Notes: generated from the sequence alone by a model not told the origin. A DNA stretch of 64,000 nucleotides from an uncultured Oscillospiraceae bacterium (GCA_902465155.1 CABQLY010000007.1:19291-83290); one strand, 5' to 3'. Positions 41,551 to 50,672 are shown, numbered from the stretch's first letter. Numbers and translations are program-made.

Positions 41551-43833
41551 TTGTTGTTACTGAAAAAGCTTTGGCGCACCATGGGCCTTTACAAAGCGCA
41601 GTTTATTTCTATGGTTATTATGATTGCCTTGGGCATTGGCGTTTTTGTTGGTTTTAACATGGAGTGGGTCAGCATTGAAAATAATATGTCCCGCTTTTTT
41701 ACCGAAACCGGCTACGCCGATTACCGCATTGTTTCGGAAAAAGGGTTTACAAACACCGACCTTGAAAAAATTAAAAATATTTCGGGCGTTACGCAGGCCG
41801 GGTGCTATTTAAGCGTTACCGCCGAGGTTTTAAACAGCGGCGGCGACACGGTTGCCCTAACCGTAACCGAAAACGAAAAAGTATCGTTTTTTAAATTAAT
41901 AAAAGGCGAAACTTACAACCAAAACAGCCAGGACGGCATTTGGCTTTCGGAAAAATATGCCAACGCCAACAACATTTTGGTTGGCAACCGTTTAAGCCTT
42001 AGCTACAACGGCATTACGCTAAACGGCACCGTAAAAGGGTTGGTTAAGGCCGGCGAGCAGATGATCTGCGTACGGGACGAAAGCCAGCTGATGCCCGATT
42101 ACAACACCCACGGCTTTGCTTACATCTCCCCCGCTATGTACCAAGCGGCACTGGGGGTGGATTACTACCCGCAAATTAATGTTATTTCAAAGCTGGAAAA
42201 AGCCGATTTCACCAAAAAAGCCGACCTTGCCCTAAACAACACCACCCTAATCTTAACCAAGGACGAAAGCCTTTCCTACGCGCAGGCCAAGGGCGAGGAG
42301 GAGGAAGGCCAAACTATGGCCTTAATTTTACCCACTTTGTTTTTAACCATTGCCCTGCTTACCATGGTTACCACCATGCACCGCCTAACCGCCAAGGAAA
42401 AAACGCAAATTGGCACCCTAAAGGCCTTAGGCTTTAAAAACGGCCGCATTTCACGGCACTACACCGCTTACGCGTTTTTTATTGGCCTGGTTGGCATTCT
42501 GCTTGGCATTTTGCTGGGCTACGGCGTTGCGTATTACATTATGAACCCCAACGGTATGATGGGCACTTATTTAGATATGCCGTACTGGAGCCTGAACATC
42601 CCCTTGTTTTGCTACCTGGTTTTAGCCGGCATTTTAGCGCTAATGACGGTAATTGGCTACCTTTCGGTGCGGCAAATGCTGGCCGGCACCGCGGCCGACG
42701 CCCTGCGCCCCTACACCCCTAAAAGGGTTAAGGCCCTGCTGGTAGAAAAAGGCCGGCTGTTTCACCGCCTCTCCTTTGGTACGCGCTGGAATATGCGGGA
42801 TATTATGCGGCACAAATCCCGCACCGGCATGAGCCTTTTAGGCATTGTTGGCTGCATGGTTATTATTGTGGCCTCGCTTGGTATGCGCGACACCATGGAC
42901 GCGTTTTTAAAGCTGTACTACAACGACGCCATGCAGTACAACGCCAAAATATTTTTGTCGCAAACCGTTACCAACACGCAAGCCGAGCAGGTAATTGAGC
43001 AGTACCAGGGCGATTGGAGCGCCTCAGTTAGCGTGCAGGCAGAGCAAAAAACGGTTGACCTTGAAATTTACAGCGCCAAAAACAACCTGGTTAAATTTCC
43101 GGCGGTAAAAAAGGGTTACCTAAATTTGCAAAACAACGGGGCCTATGTTTGTATGCGCTTGGCCGACGAATTTAACCTAAAGCCCGGCGACAGCTTAGAG
43201 GTTTCGCCCTACGGCACCAACCAAAAGTATACCCTTAAAATTGCCGGCATTATGCGCAGCGTTTCTGAAAACATGGTTATTACGCCGGCCTACGCCAAAG
43301 AGCTTGGCCTGCCCTACACGGTTAATGCGGTTTACACCAAAACCGAAAAAAATGACATTGCCACAAACAGCAGCATTAAAAGCGTACAATCGCGGCAAAA
43401 AATAATGGATTCGTTTGAGACCTTTACCGCCATGATGGATTCCATGATCTACATTTTGGTGCTGGGCGCGCTGCTGCTGGGCGTTGTGGTTCTTTACAAT
43501 TTAGGGGTAATGAGCTACACCGAGCGCTACCGCGAAATGGCCACTTTAAAGGTAGTTGGCTTTCAAAACAAAAAAATTGGCCGCCTGCTAATTGGGCAAA
43601 ATATGTGGCTAACGGTTTTGGGCGTTATTTTAGGGCTGCCGCTGGCAGTGCTGGTGCTGGATTATTTGCTGAAAGCCCTGGCCGGCGAGTTTGAAATGCG
43701 GCTGGCTATTGGCCCGCGCACCTACATTTTCAGCATTTTGTTAACCTTTGGTATGTCGCTGCTGGTTGGCCTAATGGTTGCCCGCAAAAATAAAAAAATA
43801 GATATGGTAGAGGCCCTAAAAGGGGCCGAATAA
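41551..43833 (+). CDS. FtsX-type ABC transporter permease
   Basis: 760 aa. A membrane helix at residues 15-36, a ~220-residue extracytoplasmic domain, three helices (about 250-390), a second large extracytoplasmic domain and three C-terminal helices: the MacB/FtsX layout duplicated. Start is a TTG at 41551 after GGGGGC; the next in-frame ATG at 41581 would cut the conserved LKKLWRTMGLYKAQF. With its ATPase it probably exports lipids, peptides or works in mechanotransmission; no substrate is evident. Confidence 0.88.
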   Translation: MLLLKKLWRTMGLYKAQFISMVIMIALGIGVFVGFNMEWVSIENNMSRFFTETGYADYRIVSEKGFTNTDLEKIKNISGVTQAGCYLSVTAEVLNSGGDTVALTVTENEKVSFFKLIKGETYNQNSQDGIWLSEKYANANNILVGNRLSLSYNGITLNGTVKGLVKAGEQMICVRDESQLMPDYNTHGFAYISPAMYQAALGVDYYPQINVISKLEKADFTKKADLALNNTTLILTKDESLSYAQAKGEEEEGQTMALILPTLFLTIALLTMVTTMHRLTAKEKTQIGTLKALGFKNGRISRHYTAYAFFIGLVGILLGILLGYGVAYYIMNPNGMMGTYLDMPYWSLNIPLFCYLVLAGILALMTVIGYLSVRQMLAGTAADALRPYTPKRVKALLVEKGRLFHRLSFGTRWNMRDIMRHKSRTGMSLLGIVGCMVIIVASLGMRDTMDAFLKLYYNDAMQYNAKIFLSQTVTNTQAEQVIEQYQGDWSASVSVQAEQKTVDLEIYSAKNNLVKFPAVKKGYLNLQNNGAYVCMRLADEFNLKPGDSLEVSPYGTNQKYTLKIAGIMRSVSENMVITPAYAKELGLPYTVNAVYTKTEKNDIATNSSIKSVQSRQKIMDSFETFTAMMDSMIYILVLGALLLGVVVLYNLGVMSYTERYREMATLKVVGFQNKKIGRLLIGQNMWLTVLGVILGLPLAVLVLDYLLKALAGEFEMRLAIGPRTYIFSILLTFGMSLLVGLMVARKNKKIDMVEALKGAE

Positions 43834-43891
43834 TAACGCGTACCCGTTTTTAAAACGGCTAAAGGGCCAAGGCAAAAAAGCGTTTGCGCCC

Positions 43892-44092
43892 TTAGCCTTG
43901 CTGCCAAAACTGCCCGCCCAAAGCGCTGGCCTGGCGCTTTAGCAAATGCTGGTATTCGTGCAGCTGCTGCGCGGTGTGAATGGCGTTATTAAAGCAGTGC
44001 AGCTGCATTTGCTCCTTTACCGGCAGCGACAAAAAATAAGCCCGTGAGCTTTTGCTGCCGGTAATCAGCGCTTGTAAATTCTGATATTTCAT
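43892..44092 (-). CDS. Small protein of unknown function
   Basis: 66 aa. It contains LITGSKSSRAYFLSLPVKEQ and LHCFNNAIHTAQQLHEYQHLL, a pattern I associate with small helical proteins of Clostridia without known role. ATG at 44092 follows GGGTGA. It is antisense-oriented between the permease and the heavy-metal-domain gene. It could be chance, but composition and ribosome site speak for a gene. Confidence 0.55.
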   Translation of the reverse strand: MKYQNLQALITGSKSSRAYFLSLPVKEQMQLHCFNNAIHTAQQLHEYQHLLKRQASALGGQFWQQG

Positions 44093-44159
44093 TTAAAAAA
44101 TCACCCAAAGCTATTGTTTGCCCTTTGGCCAACAAAATTGCAAGAAAAGGCTGGTAATT

Positions 44160-44438
44160 ATGTTACAATATATTTTAAAAATTAACGGAATGGCCTGCAG
44201 TATGTGTGAGGCGCATGTTAACGACGCCATTCGCCAAAATTTTAAGGTTAAAAAAATACGCTCCTCCCACGCTAAGGGGCAGTGCGAGCTAACCGCCGAG
44301 CAGGAGCTGGACGAGCAAAAGCTAAGCGCCGTTTTGCAGGGCATTGGCTACGAGCTGCAAGCGGTTGAAAAAAGCGCAGTGCCGGAAAAAGGCAGCGCCA
44401 AAGGCGGCTTTTTTGCCCGGCTGAAGCGCCATGGTTAA
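44160..44438 (+). CDS. Heavy-metal-associated (HMA) domain protein
   Basis: 92 aa. The ferredoxin-like HMA fold is suggested by YILKINGMACSMCEAHVNDAI with the metal motif MACSMC, the form GMXCXXC seen in copper chaperones. The C-terminus (about 70-92) is basic. ATG at 44160 behind AAAAGG. It overlaps the next gene (AraC regulator) by 8 bases, so the two are translationally coupled; such HMA-AraC pairs next to MacB-type exporters suggest metal-linked control. Confidence 0.85.
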   Translation: MLQYILKINGMACSMCEAHVNDAIRQNFKVKKIRSSHAKGQCELTAEQELDEQKLSAVLQGIGYELQAVEKSAVPEKGSAKGGFFARLKRHG

Positions 44439-45408
44439 CGCCGCCTTTTTAAGCCGGCGGTTTGGCAAGCCCTTTCGGCAAACCGGAAAAAACGAATTTT
44501 ACACCCAGTACGCCGCCGGCAGCGGCAAAGAGCATTTTTTGGTTACGGTGTACCGCGTTTTTCCTGGAATTGAGCTGCTGTACCACTGCCTGCAGGCCGG
44601 CAGCTTTACCGCCTTGGGGCAGCCGGACCCCAATTTGCTTGAAATTGACCACTGCCGAACCGGGCAGGTTGAAAGCCGCAAAAAAAACAGCTGCTGCTTT
44701 TTTTCGGCCGGAGATTTAGCAGCCTTTGGCGGCCCGCTGCCGGAAAGCAGCGTTACCCTTACCGGCGGCAGCTACACCGGCATTAGCATTTTAATTCATA
44801 CGGCGCAAACGCCTCAGTGCCTTTCTTGTTTGTTAGACGATGTTACAGTTAGCCCCGCCCTGCTTTTACAAAAATTCAGCTGCCCGGGCAAGGCCTACAT
44901 TGCCCGCTCTAACAACAGCATTGCACACATTTTTTCCGAGCTGTACACCGTTCCCGAGGAAATTAAAAAGGGTTATTTTAAAGTAAAGGTTTTAGAGCTT
45001 TTACTGTTTTTAAGTGCTTTGGAGGTGCAGCGCACCGAGGTGAACCGTCACTACGCCACCATAAACCAAACCCAGCTGGCACACAAAATTGCAAAGCATT
45101 TAAAGCAAAATTTAAATCGCCGCATTACAATTGAACAGCTAAGCGACCAATTTCACACCTCCCCTACCGGCATTAAAAACGGCTTTAAGGCGGTTTACGG
45201 AACCAGCATTTACAGCTTTGCGCGCCGGCAAAAAATGTTGGCCGCCGCCAAAGACCTTTGCACCACCAACTGCAGCGTTTTAGAAATTGCCGGAAAATAC
45301 GGGTACGATAACGGCTCTAAATTTGCCAAAGCCTTTGGGCAAAGCTTGGGGCTTACCCCCGGCAACTACCGCAAGCTGCACAGCGGCAAACCCCCGTTGG
45401 CCGAGTAG
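44431..45408 (+). CDS. AraC family transcriptional regulator (PchR-like)
   Basis: 325 aa. The C-terminal DNA-binding domain has ITIEQLSDQFHTSPTGIKNG and VLEIAGKYGYDNGSKFAKAF, then GLTPGNYRK. The N-terminal ~200 residues show the PchR-like pattern (FSAGDLAAFGG and TGGSYTGISILI) of regulators that sense siderophores or metals. It overlaps the HMA gene and probably controls the adjacent ABC exporter. Confidence 0.83.
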   Translation: MVNAAFLSRRFGKPFRQTGKNEFYTQYAAGSGKEHFLVTVYRVFPGIELLYHCLQAGSFTALGQPDPNLLEIDHCRTGQVESRKKNSCCFFSAGDLAAFGGPLPESSVTLTGGSYTGISILIHTAQTPQCLSCLLDDVTVSPALLLQKFSCPGKAYIARSNNSIAHIFSELYTVPEEIKKGYFKVKVLELLLFLSALEVQRTEVNRHYATINQTQLAHKIAKHLKQNLNRRITIEQLSDQFHTSPTGIKNGFKAVYGTSIYSFARRQKMLAAAKDLCTTNCSVLEIAGKYGYDNGSKFAKAFGQSLGLTPGNYRKLHSGKPPLAE

Positions 45409-45525
45409 GGCCATTTGGCAAAATACTGCCGCCAACCAAATTTTAGGCTGCAAGGCAACCAAAAAGAGAAACAAACCAAAAGCAAAGCAGCTAAAAAGTA
45501 AAGCAACCCAAAAGCAAAGCGAACA

Positions 45526-45593
45526 AAAAGTAAAGCAAAGCCCGCCGCCAACCCCTTATTTTGGGTTGACGGCGGGCTTTGCTTTACTTTTTT
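45526..45593. terminator. Very long bidirectional terminator hairpin
   Basis: A stem of about 28 bp with one C-A mismatch: left arm 45526-45553, right arm 45564-45593, loop of about ten bases. The arms start AAAAGTAAAGCAAAGCCC and end GGGCTTTGCTTTACTTTT, giving T-rich tails both ways. It lies between the convergent AraC and amidohydrolase genes. The 90 bases to its left hold imperfect copies of its left arm. Confidence 0.85.
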
Positions 45594-45596
45594 AGC

Positions 45597-46400
45597 TTAA
45601 AGGCCAAAGGCCCGTTTAGCGTTTTCGGCCAAAATTTGGCGGTTCTGGCTTTCGGTCAGCTGCATTTTAAAAAACAGGTCCAGCTCCTTTTCCGGCGCCC
45701 ACATGGGGTAATCGGTGCCAAAAAGCACCCGGTTGCAGCCGTAGGTTAAAATAATTTTTTTCACCCGCTCTACCGGCAAAAATCCAAAGCTGGAGGAGCA
45801 ATCTACAAACAAATTCGGCAGCCCGCAAAGCTGTTCGCCGGCCTTCTCCCAAACCGACCACCCGCCAAGGTGCGCCGCCACCACAGTAAGCCCTGTGTAA
45901 ATTTGCATAACCGGCAGCAGCCGGTTGGGGTTCGAGCGGTCAAACCGGCTGTCTCCGGTGTGCATTAAAATTGGTACGCCGTAGCGCTCGCAAAGCTCGT
46001 AAACTTTTAAACAGCGGTAATCGTCTATTTTAAAATCTTGAATATCGGGGTGCAGCTTTACCCCATGCAGCCCTAATGCCAGCAGGTGCTTTAGGTCGTC
46101 CTCCGGGTTTTTGGCCGCGGGGTGCAGGGTGCCAAGGCCAACCAGCCGGCCGTTTGCGTTTTGCACCTCGCCGGCAATAAAGCGGTTAATGCTTTGCACC
46201 TGCTCCGGCGTTGTAGCAACCGACTGCACAATAAACCGGTCTATTCCCGTTTTGGTGCCGCGCTGCAGCAAATCGGCCGCGGTGCCCTTGCAAACCGAGT
46301 GCAGGCCGTAAAAGGTATCGGTTCCCAAAGTGGCACGGGCGGCAATTTTTTCGGGGTAAATGTGGCAGTGCGCGTCAATAATCGTAAATCCGTTAAACAT
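45597..46400 (-). CDS. Amidohydrolase family protein (amidohydrolase-2 type)
   Basis: 267 aa TIM-barrel metal hydrolase. IIDAHCHIYP near the N-terminus (HxH metal site), LHGVKLHPDIQDF, LMHTGDSRF (His), VVAAHLGGW (His) and VLFGTDYPMW with the catalytic Asp at the end are in canonical order. It probably cleaves or decarboxylates a cyclic or carboxylated small molecule. Last gene of the T-box operon; its start overlaps the fusion gene's stop (TAATG). Confidence 0.86.
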   Translation of the reverse strand: MFNGFTIIDAHCHIYPEKIAARATLGTDTFYGLHSVCKGTAADLLQRGTKTGIDRFIVQSVATTPEQVQSINRFIAGEVQNANGRLVGLGTLHPAAKNPEDDLKHLLALGLHGVKLHPDIQDFKIDDYRCLKVYELCERYGVPILMHTGDSRFDRSNPNRLLPVMQIYTGLTVVAAHLGGWSVWEKAGEQLCGLPNLFVDCSSSFGFLPVERVKKIILTYGCNRVLFGTDYPMWAPEKELDLFFKMQLTESQNRQILAENAKRAFGL

Positions 46401-48922
46401 TACGCCGTCACCACTTTGTTGGCTTTTTGCAGACCCAGCTTTTCAATGGCCTGCTCGCGCATTTTGTATTTTAAAATTTTGCCCGCAACATTCATGGGGA
46501 ATTCGGTTACAAAATCAATGTACCTTGGCACCTTGTGCCGCGCCATGTGCGCGTTAATGTACTCTTTCATTTCGGCTTCGGTCATCTGCTCGCCGTCCTT
46601 TAAAATTACGCAGGCCATAATTTCCTCGCCGTACTGCTCGTCCGGCACGCCAATTACCTGAACATCCTTTACCTTGGGGTGGGTGTAAATAAATTCCTCA
46701 ATCTCCTTGGGGTAAATGTTTTCGCCGCCCCGAATAATCATGTCCTTTAATCGGCCGGTAATGCGGTAGTTGCCCTCCGGCGTGCGGCAGGCCAAATCGC
46801 CGGTGTGCAGCCAGCCGTCTTTATCTATTGCGGCGGCCGTGGCGCGCGGCATTTTGTAATAGCCTTTCATAATATTGTACCCGCGGGCAACAAACTCGCC
46901 GGTAACCTCGTCGGGGCAATCGGCGCCCGTTTCGGGGTCTACAATTTTGCACTCAATTTCCGGCAAGGCGCGGCCAACGGTGCCAACCCGCACCTCAATA
47001 GGGTCGTCGGTAGAGCTCATGGTGCAGCCGGGGGAAGATTCTGTTTGCCCGTAAACAATGGTAATTTCGCTCATATTCATTTTATTTACCACATCCTGCA
47101 TTACCGAAATGGGGCACGGGCTGCCGGCCATAATGCCGGTACGCATGTAGGAAAAATCGGTCTTTTTAAAATCCTCATGCTCTAACAACGCAATAAACAT
47201 GGTGGGTACGCCGTGAAAGGCGGTAATATGCTCCCGATTAATGCAGGAAAGCGCCGGCTTTGGCGAAAAATAAGGCAGCGGGTAAACCGTTACGCCGTGC
47301 GTCATGCAGGCGGTCATAGCAAGCACCATGCCAAAGCAGTGGAACATTGGCACCTGTATCATCATGCGGTCGGCGGTAGAAAGATCCATGCGGTCGCCAA
47401 TGCATTTGCCGTTGTTTACCACATTGTAGTGGGTTAGCATTACCCCTTTTGGGAACCCGGTAGTGCCGGAGGTGTACTGCATATTGCAAACATCATCCTT
47501 GTCTACCGCGGCGGCCATGCGCTCAATTTCCTCCACCGGAACAAGCTCTGCGCGGCTTACGGCCTCCTCCCAGGTTAGGGCGCCGGGCTGCGAATAGCCC
47601 ACCGTAATAACATTACGCAAAAAGGGCAGGCGTTTGCTGTGCAGCGCCTCGGCCGGCTTTTTGCCCTTTAATTCGGGGCAAAGCTCGTTTATTATTTCGG
47701 CATAGTTAGAATCGCGAAAACCGTTTACCATAATAATGGTATGGGTATCCGACTGGCGCAGCAAATACTCGGCCTCGTGAATTTTGTACGCCGTGTTCAT
47801 AGAAACCAGCACCGCGCCAATTTTGGTTACCGCCCAAAAGGCAATGTACCACTGCGGCACATTGGTGGCCCAAACCGCCACATGGCACCCGGGCCGAACC
47901 CCTAAGGAAACCAGCGCCCTTGCAAAGGTGTTTACATCCTCCCGAAATTCGTAATAGGTGCGGGTGTAACCCAAAGTGGTGTATTTAAAAGCGCACTGAT
48001 CGGGGAATTCTTTTACCATTCTGTCTAACACCTCAGAAAAGGTGCAGTCTATTAATAAATCCTTTTTCCAAACAAATTTGCCGGTGTGGCGGCGGTTGTA
48101 GTACAGGCTGCTTTCGTCCTTCGAAGGGTCGCTGAACTGGCTCATGTAGCTTTCAAACTGCGGTAAAATAATTTCCAGCTCGCTAATTTCGGGGCACCAC
48201 TCCGGGCTCCAGGTAAGGCTAATAAACCCGTTGTAGTTCACCGAGCGCAGCGCCCGCATTACCGCCCCTACCGGCAGCTGCCCCTGCCCCATTAAGCAAG
48301 GGGTAATGCAGCCGTTTTCGGCTTTCGCGTCGTGCAAATGCACCTGCTTAATGTAGGCGCCTAAATTTTCAATGGTGGTTTCGGGCTGCTCCTGCAAAGC
48401 AAAAAACGGGGCGTCTACCGCCCAAAGCGCGCCTAAGGCGTCACTGGCAAATTCATCTAACAAATCGCGCAGTACGGCCGTATTACAAAACGGGCCGCAG
48501 GTTTCTAACAACAGGGTTACCCCCGCCTGCTCGGCCGCGGTAAGGCTTTGCCGCAGCCACTGCCGAAAGGCCGAAACAGCCGGTTCGCCCCCCTCGGCGG
48601 CCGACCGCACCCGAATGTAGGGAATGTGCAAATTTTGGGCAATTTGCAGGCAGGCGGCAAACTCGGCGCTACAAGCCTCGTGCTGACCTTCCAAGGCCGG
48701 ATCTTGTATCATATCCAGGCACGGAATACTTAAATTCAGCTCGTACAGCTTGCGCAGGGTGGCGGCGCGGGCGTAATCGGCAAGGGCGCTTTCGCTGCCG
48801 GTAAACAGTGGATTTTGCACATTGTGCAGTTCAATGCCGGCAAAGCGCATCTCCTTGGCAACGGCGCAAAACTCCTCAAAGCTTTTTTGGTGCCAGCCTT
48901 TTGTAGAAAATGAAAGCTTCAT
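46400..48922 (-). CDS. Fusion: sugar phosphate isomerase/epimerase-like TIM barrel + AMP-forming acyl-CoA synthetase
   Basis: 840 aa. Residues 1 to about 275 are a xylose-isomerase-like barrel (FSTKGWHQKSFEEF, GIELHNVQ, LLLETCGPF, QVHLHDAKAE, GFISLTWSPEW; metal-binding Glu, Asp and His are in place). Residues about 290-840 are an acyl-CoA synthetase: YTSGTTGFPKG at 483-493, VYGQTESSPG, GWLHTGDLA, and the C-terminal GRLKDMIIRGGENIYP and GKILKYKMR (catalytic Lys). The join is smooth (SDPSKDESSLYYN), with no frameshift. ATG behind AGGAGG, 3 bases after the LeuA-like gene. The combination suggests sequential conversion of one substrate, but the substrate is unknown. Confidence 0.9.
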   Translation of the reverse strand: MKLSFSTKGWHQKSFEEFCAVAKEMRFAGIELHNVQNPLFTGSESALADYARAATLRKLYELNLSIPCLDMIQDPALEGQHEACSAEFAACLQIAQNLHIPYIRVRSAAEGGEPAVSAFRQWLRQSLTAAEQAGVTLLLETCGPFCNTAVLRDLLDEFASDALGALWAVDAPFFALQEQPETTIENLGAYIKQVHLHDAKAENGCITPCLMGQGQLPVGAVMRALRSVNYNGFISLTWSPEWCPEISELEIILPQFESYMSQFSDPSKDESSLYYNRRHTGKFVWKKDLLIDCTFSEVLDRMVKEFPDQCAFKYTTLGYTRTYYEFREDVNTFARALVSLGVRPGCHVAVWATNVPQWYIAFWAVTKIGAVLVSMNTAYKIHEAEYLLRQSDTHTIIMVNGFRDSNYAEIINELCPELKGKKPAEALHSKRLPFLRNVITVGYSQPGALTWEEAVSRAELVPVEEIERMAAAVDKDDVCNMQYTSGTTGFPKGVMLTHYNVVNNGKCIGDRMDLSTADRMMIQVPMFHCFGMVLAMTACMTHGVTVYPLPYFSPKPALSCINREHITAFHGVPTMFIALLEHEDFKKTDFSYMRTGIMAGSPCPISVMQDVVNKMNMSEITIVYGQTESSPGCTMSSTDDPIEVRVGTVGRALPEIECKIVDPETGADCPDEVTGEFVARGYNIMKGYYKMPRATAAAIDKDGWLHTGDLACRTPEGNYRITGRLKDMIIRGGENIYPKEIEEFIYTHPKVKDVQVIGVPDEQYGEEIMACVILKDGEQMTEAEMKEYINAHMARHKVPRYIDFVTEFPMNVAGKILKYKMREQAIEKLGLQKANKVVTA

Positions 48923-48925
48923 TCT

Positions 48926-50311
48926 TTAAACCTCCTGCTCGTACACAATTTTGTTTACAGCGTTTATGTAAGCGCGAATACTGGCGCCAATAATATCGGT
49001 AGAAATGCCCGTGCCCGAAAACAGCTTGCCCCCAAACCGCAGGCGCACTACGGCCGAGCCTACCGAATCGCGCCCCTCGGTAACCGCCTGAATTTGAAAA
49101 TCGTCTAACTCGTAATGGGTGCCTAAAATTTGCTCAATAGCCCGAAAAGCCGCGTCTACCGGGCCGTCGCCCAAGCAAATGCCCTCCCGCTCGGAGCTGC
49201 CCTTTTGCAGCTTAATTTGCGCCGAGGAGGAAATAATGTTGCCGTTATTAACCACATAGCTTACCAGGCGGTAGGTGGGCGGTACCTGCATGGCAACGCT
49301 GGCTACAATGGCATCTAAATCTCTTGCGGTTACCTTTTTTTTTGCGGCAACGCGCTTAAATTCCTCAAACACGCGTTGCTCATCCTCAGCCGAAAGCTCA
49401 TACCCCAGCTTTAAAACCGCAGCCCGAACCGCTTCTAAATCATCGCTTGCGTCCAACGGTGTCTCCTGTCCCGGCTGCTGCGGAAGCCCGCCCGGCTGCT
49501 TTTGCCCGCTTAAAATCCAGCCTATTTGCCGGGTAATTCGGTGCAGGTGCGTGTGTGCAACGCCGGTAAAAACGCCGCAGCGCTCGGCGCAATCGTGCAG
49601 GCTGCTGCAAAAGCTATCCAGCCCCGGCAAGGTGCCGTTAACGCAGCACTTAACCTCAACCGCGCCGGCCTTAACCGCCAGCATAGCCGAAGCGTTTACC
49701 ATACAGCCGCCGTCAGCGCAAAGCACGCCAACCCGCACCCCCTGCGGCAGGGCGGCATTTTGAATAAATCGGGCAACAAAATCAGCAAATTCATCCGGCA
49801 GCAGGGCGGCCTCCTGGTCGCAAAGGGTAACGGTTTTTACCCCGGCCTTTACGGCCAAACCGAAAATTTGCTTTAAAAATTGCTCCTCGGCGCGGGTTGC
49901 GTCCAACGCGCAAAATTCAGTATCAAACCCTGTTTTAACGGCGGCTGCAAAAAGCCTTTCGGCCAGCGCCAGTATTTTTGGAGCCTTTAGGTGACAGCCG
50001 TATTCCATTTGCGCGGCCGAAACCGGCAGCGACACCCGCAGCCGCGCCCTTTTAGCGGCAGCAAGGGCCTTGGCGGCGTTTTCAATGCTTTGCTCGGTTT
50101 GCCCGCCCTCTACCGAAAGGGTACTGTTTTTTACAAAGGCCGAAACCGTTTGCACCAGCAAAATATCTTTTTGCACATTTTGCGGTGCCGGCAGCTCAAT
50201 AACATCGGTGTGTAAAAGGTCTAACTGGCGTGCAATTTCAATTTCTTCTTTAAAAGTCAGCTTGGCTTGATTTTGCACTAAAGTTTGATCGGCAATTGCA
50301 ATTTGTTTCAT
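48926..50311 (-). CDS. LeuA-like protein (2-isopropylmalate synthase family) lacking catalytic residues
   Basis: 461 aa. The C-terminal domain (about 345-461) is the leucine-binding LeuA regulatory domain (GDGPVDAAF, FQIQAVTEGRDSVG, GTGISTDIIGASIRAY). The N-terminal barrel aligns in order with LeuA, but the hallmark DTTLRDGEQ is DQTLVQNQ, so the catalytic Arg and metal Asp are gone; the metal HCHND is LCADG; and the metal Asn of GERAGN is missing (NGTLPGLDSF). It therefore cannot be a normal isopropylmalate synthase. A T-box leader precedes it. I infer a leucine-sensing or scaffolding role, or a changed reaction. Confidence 0.85.
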   Translation of the reverse strand: MKQIAIADQTLVQNQAKLTFKEEIEIARQLDLLHTDVIELPAPQNVQKDILLVQTVSAFVKNSTLSVEGGQTEQSIENAAKALAAAKRARLRVSLPVSAAQMEYGCHLKAPKILALAERLFAAAVKTGFDTEFCALDATRAEEQFLKQIFGLAVKAGVKTVTLCDQEAALLPDEFADFVARFIQNAALPQGVRVGVLCADGGCMVNASAMLAVKAGAVEVKCCVNGTLPGLDSFCSSLHDCAERCGVFTGVAHTHLHRITRQIGWILSGQKQPGGLPQQPGQETPLDASDDLEAVRAAVLKLGYELSAEDEQRVFEEFKRVAAKKKVTARDLDAIVASVAMQVPPTYRLVSYVVNNGNIISSSAQIKLQKGSSEREGICLGDGPVDAAFRAIEQILGTHYELDDFQIQAVTEGRDSVGSAVVRLRFGGKLFSGTGISTDIIGASIRAYINAVNKIVYEQEV

Positions 50312-50336
50312 AACGCTACCTCTTTCTTTTTAGCAA

Positions 50337-50373
50337 TAAAAAAATCCCTTAAGAGTTTAAAACTCTTAAGGGA
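50337..50373 (-). terminator. T-box terminator
   Basis: A near-perfect palindrome of 14-bp arms (50345-50373) followed on the minus strand by eight T residues, directly downstream of the T-box sequence. Confidence 0.9.
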
Positions 50374-50640
50374 CGAAATAACGAATTATAAAGCGTATAC
50401 TTCGCGGTACCACCCTAATTGCTGCTAAAAAGCAGCCACTCAAAAAGCCCTAACAGGCCCCTCGCCACGGTAACGGGGCGAACCGGGGGTTCTTACATCT
50501 TACAAAAGCTCAGAGCCCCTGCTCCGGAACGAGACTTGCTTTACCTTAGGGTACCGGTTTGCAGCAAACACCGGCTCTCTAAAACGCCTGCGGGGTAAAG
50601 AATAATTCCTTCTCAGCATTTAAATTTTAACTTTGTTGCG
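50337..50640 (-). ncRNA. T-box leader (tRNA-sensing), probable leucine specifier
   Basis: The minus strand carries the conserved T-box core AGGGTGGTACCGCG (50403-50416), a terminator, and upstream a Stem I region with AGAGAG and a GCTG-type loop element. The TTTACC/GGTAAA stem places the specifier loop at CAAGTCTCGTT, in which CTC (50531-50533) is the best specifier codon, for leucine. It precedes a LeuA-like gene, which fits. Specifier assignment is inferred by hand folding. Confidence 0.9.
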
Positions 50641-50643
50641 AAC

Positions 50644-50672
50644 ATTATATCACCCTTAAAAGGCATTGTCAA
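50644..50672 (-). promoter_or_regulatory. Promoter of the T-box operon
   Basis: TTGACA (50667-50672), 17 bp, TATAAT (50644-50649) on the minus strand; full consensus. Confidence 0.9.

Noticed and set aside
46122..46661. 179-codon plus-strand frame across the amidohydrolase/fusion junction
   Set aside because: It lies antisense to two well-supported overlapping genes and has no ribosome site.
50403..50640. tRNA gene in the T-box region
   Set aside because: The cloverleaf-like pairings belong to the T-box leader; the AGGGTGGTACCGCG core and terminator settle this.
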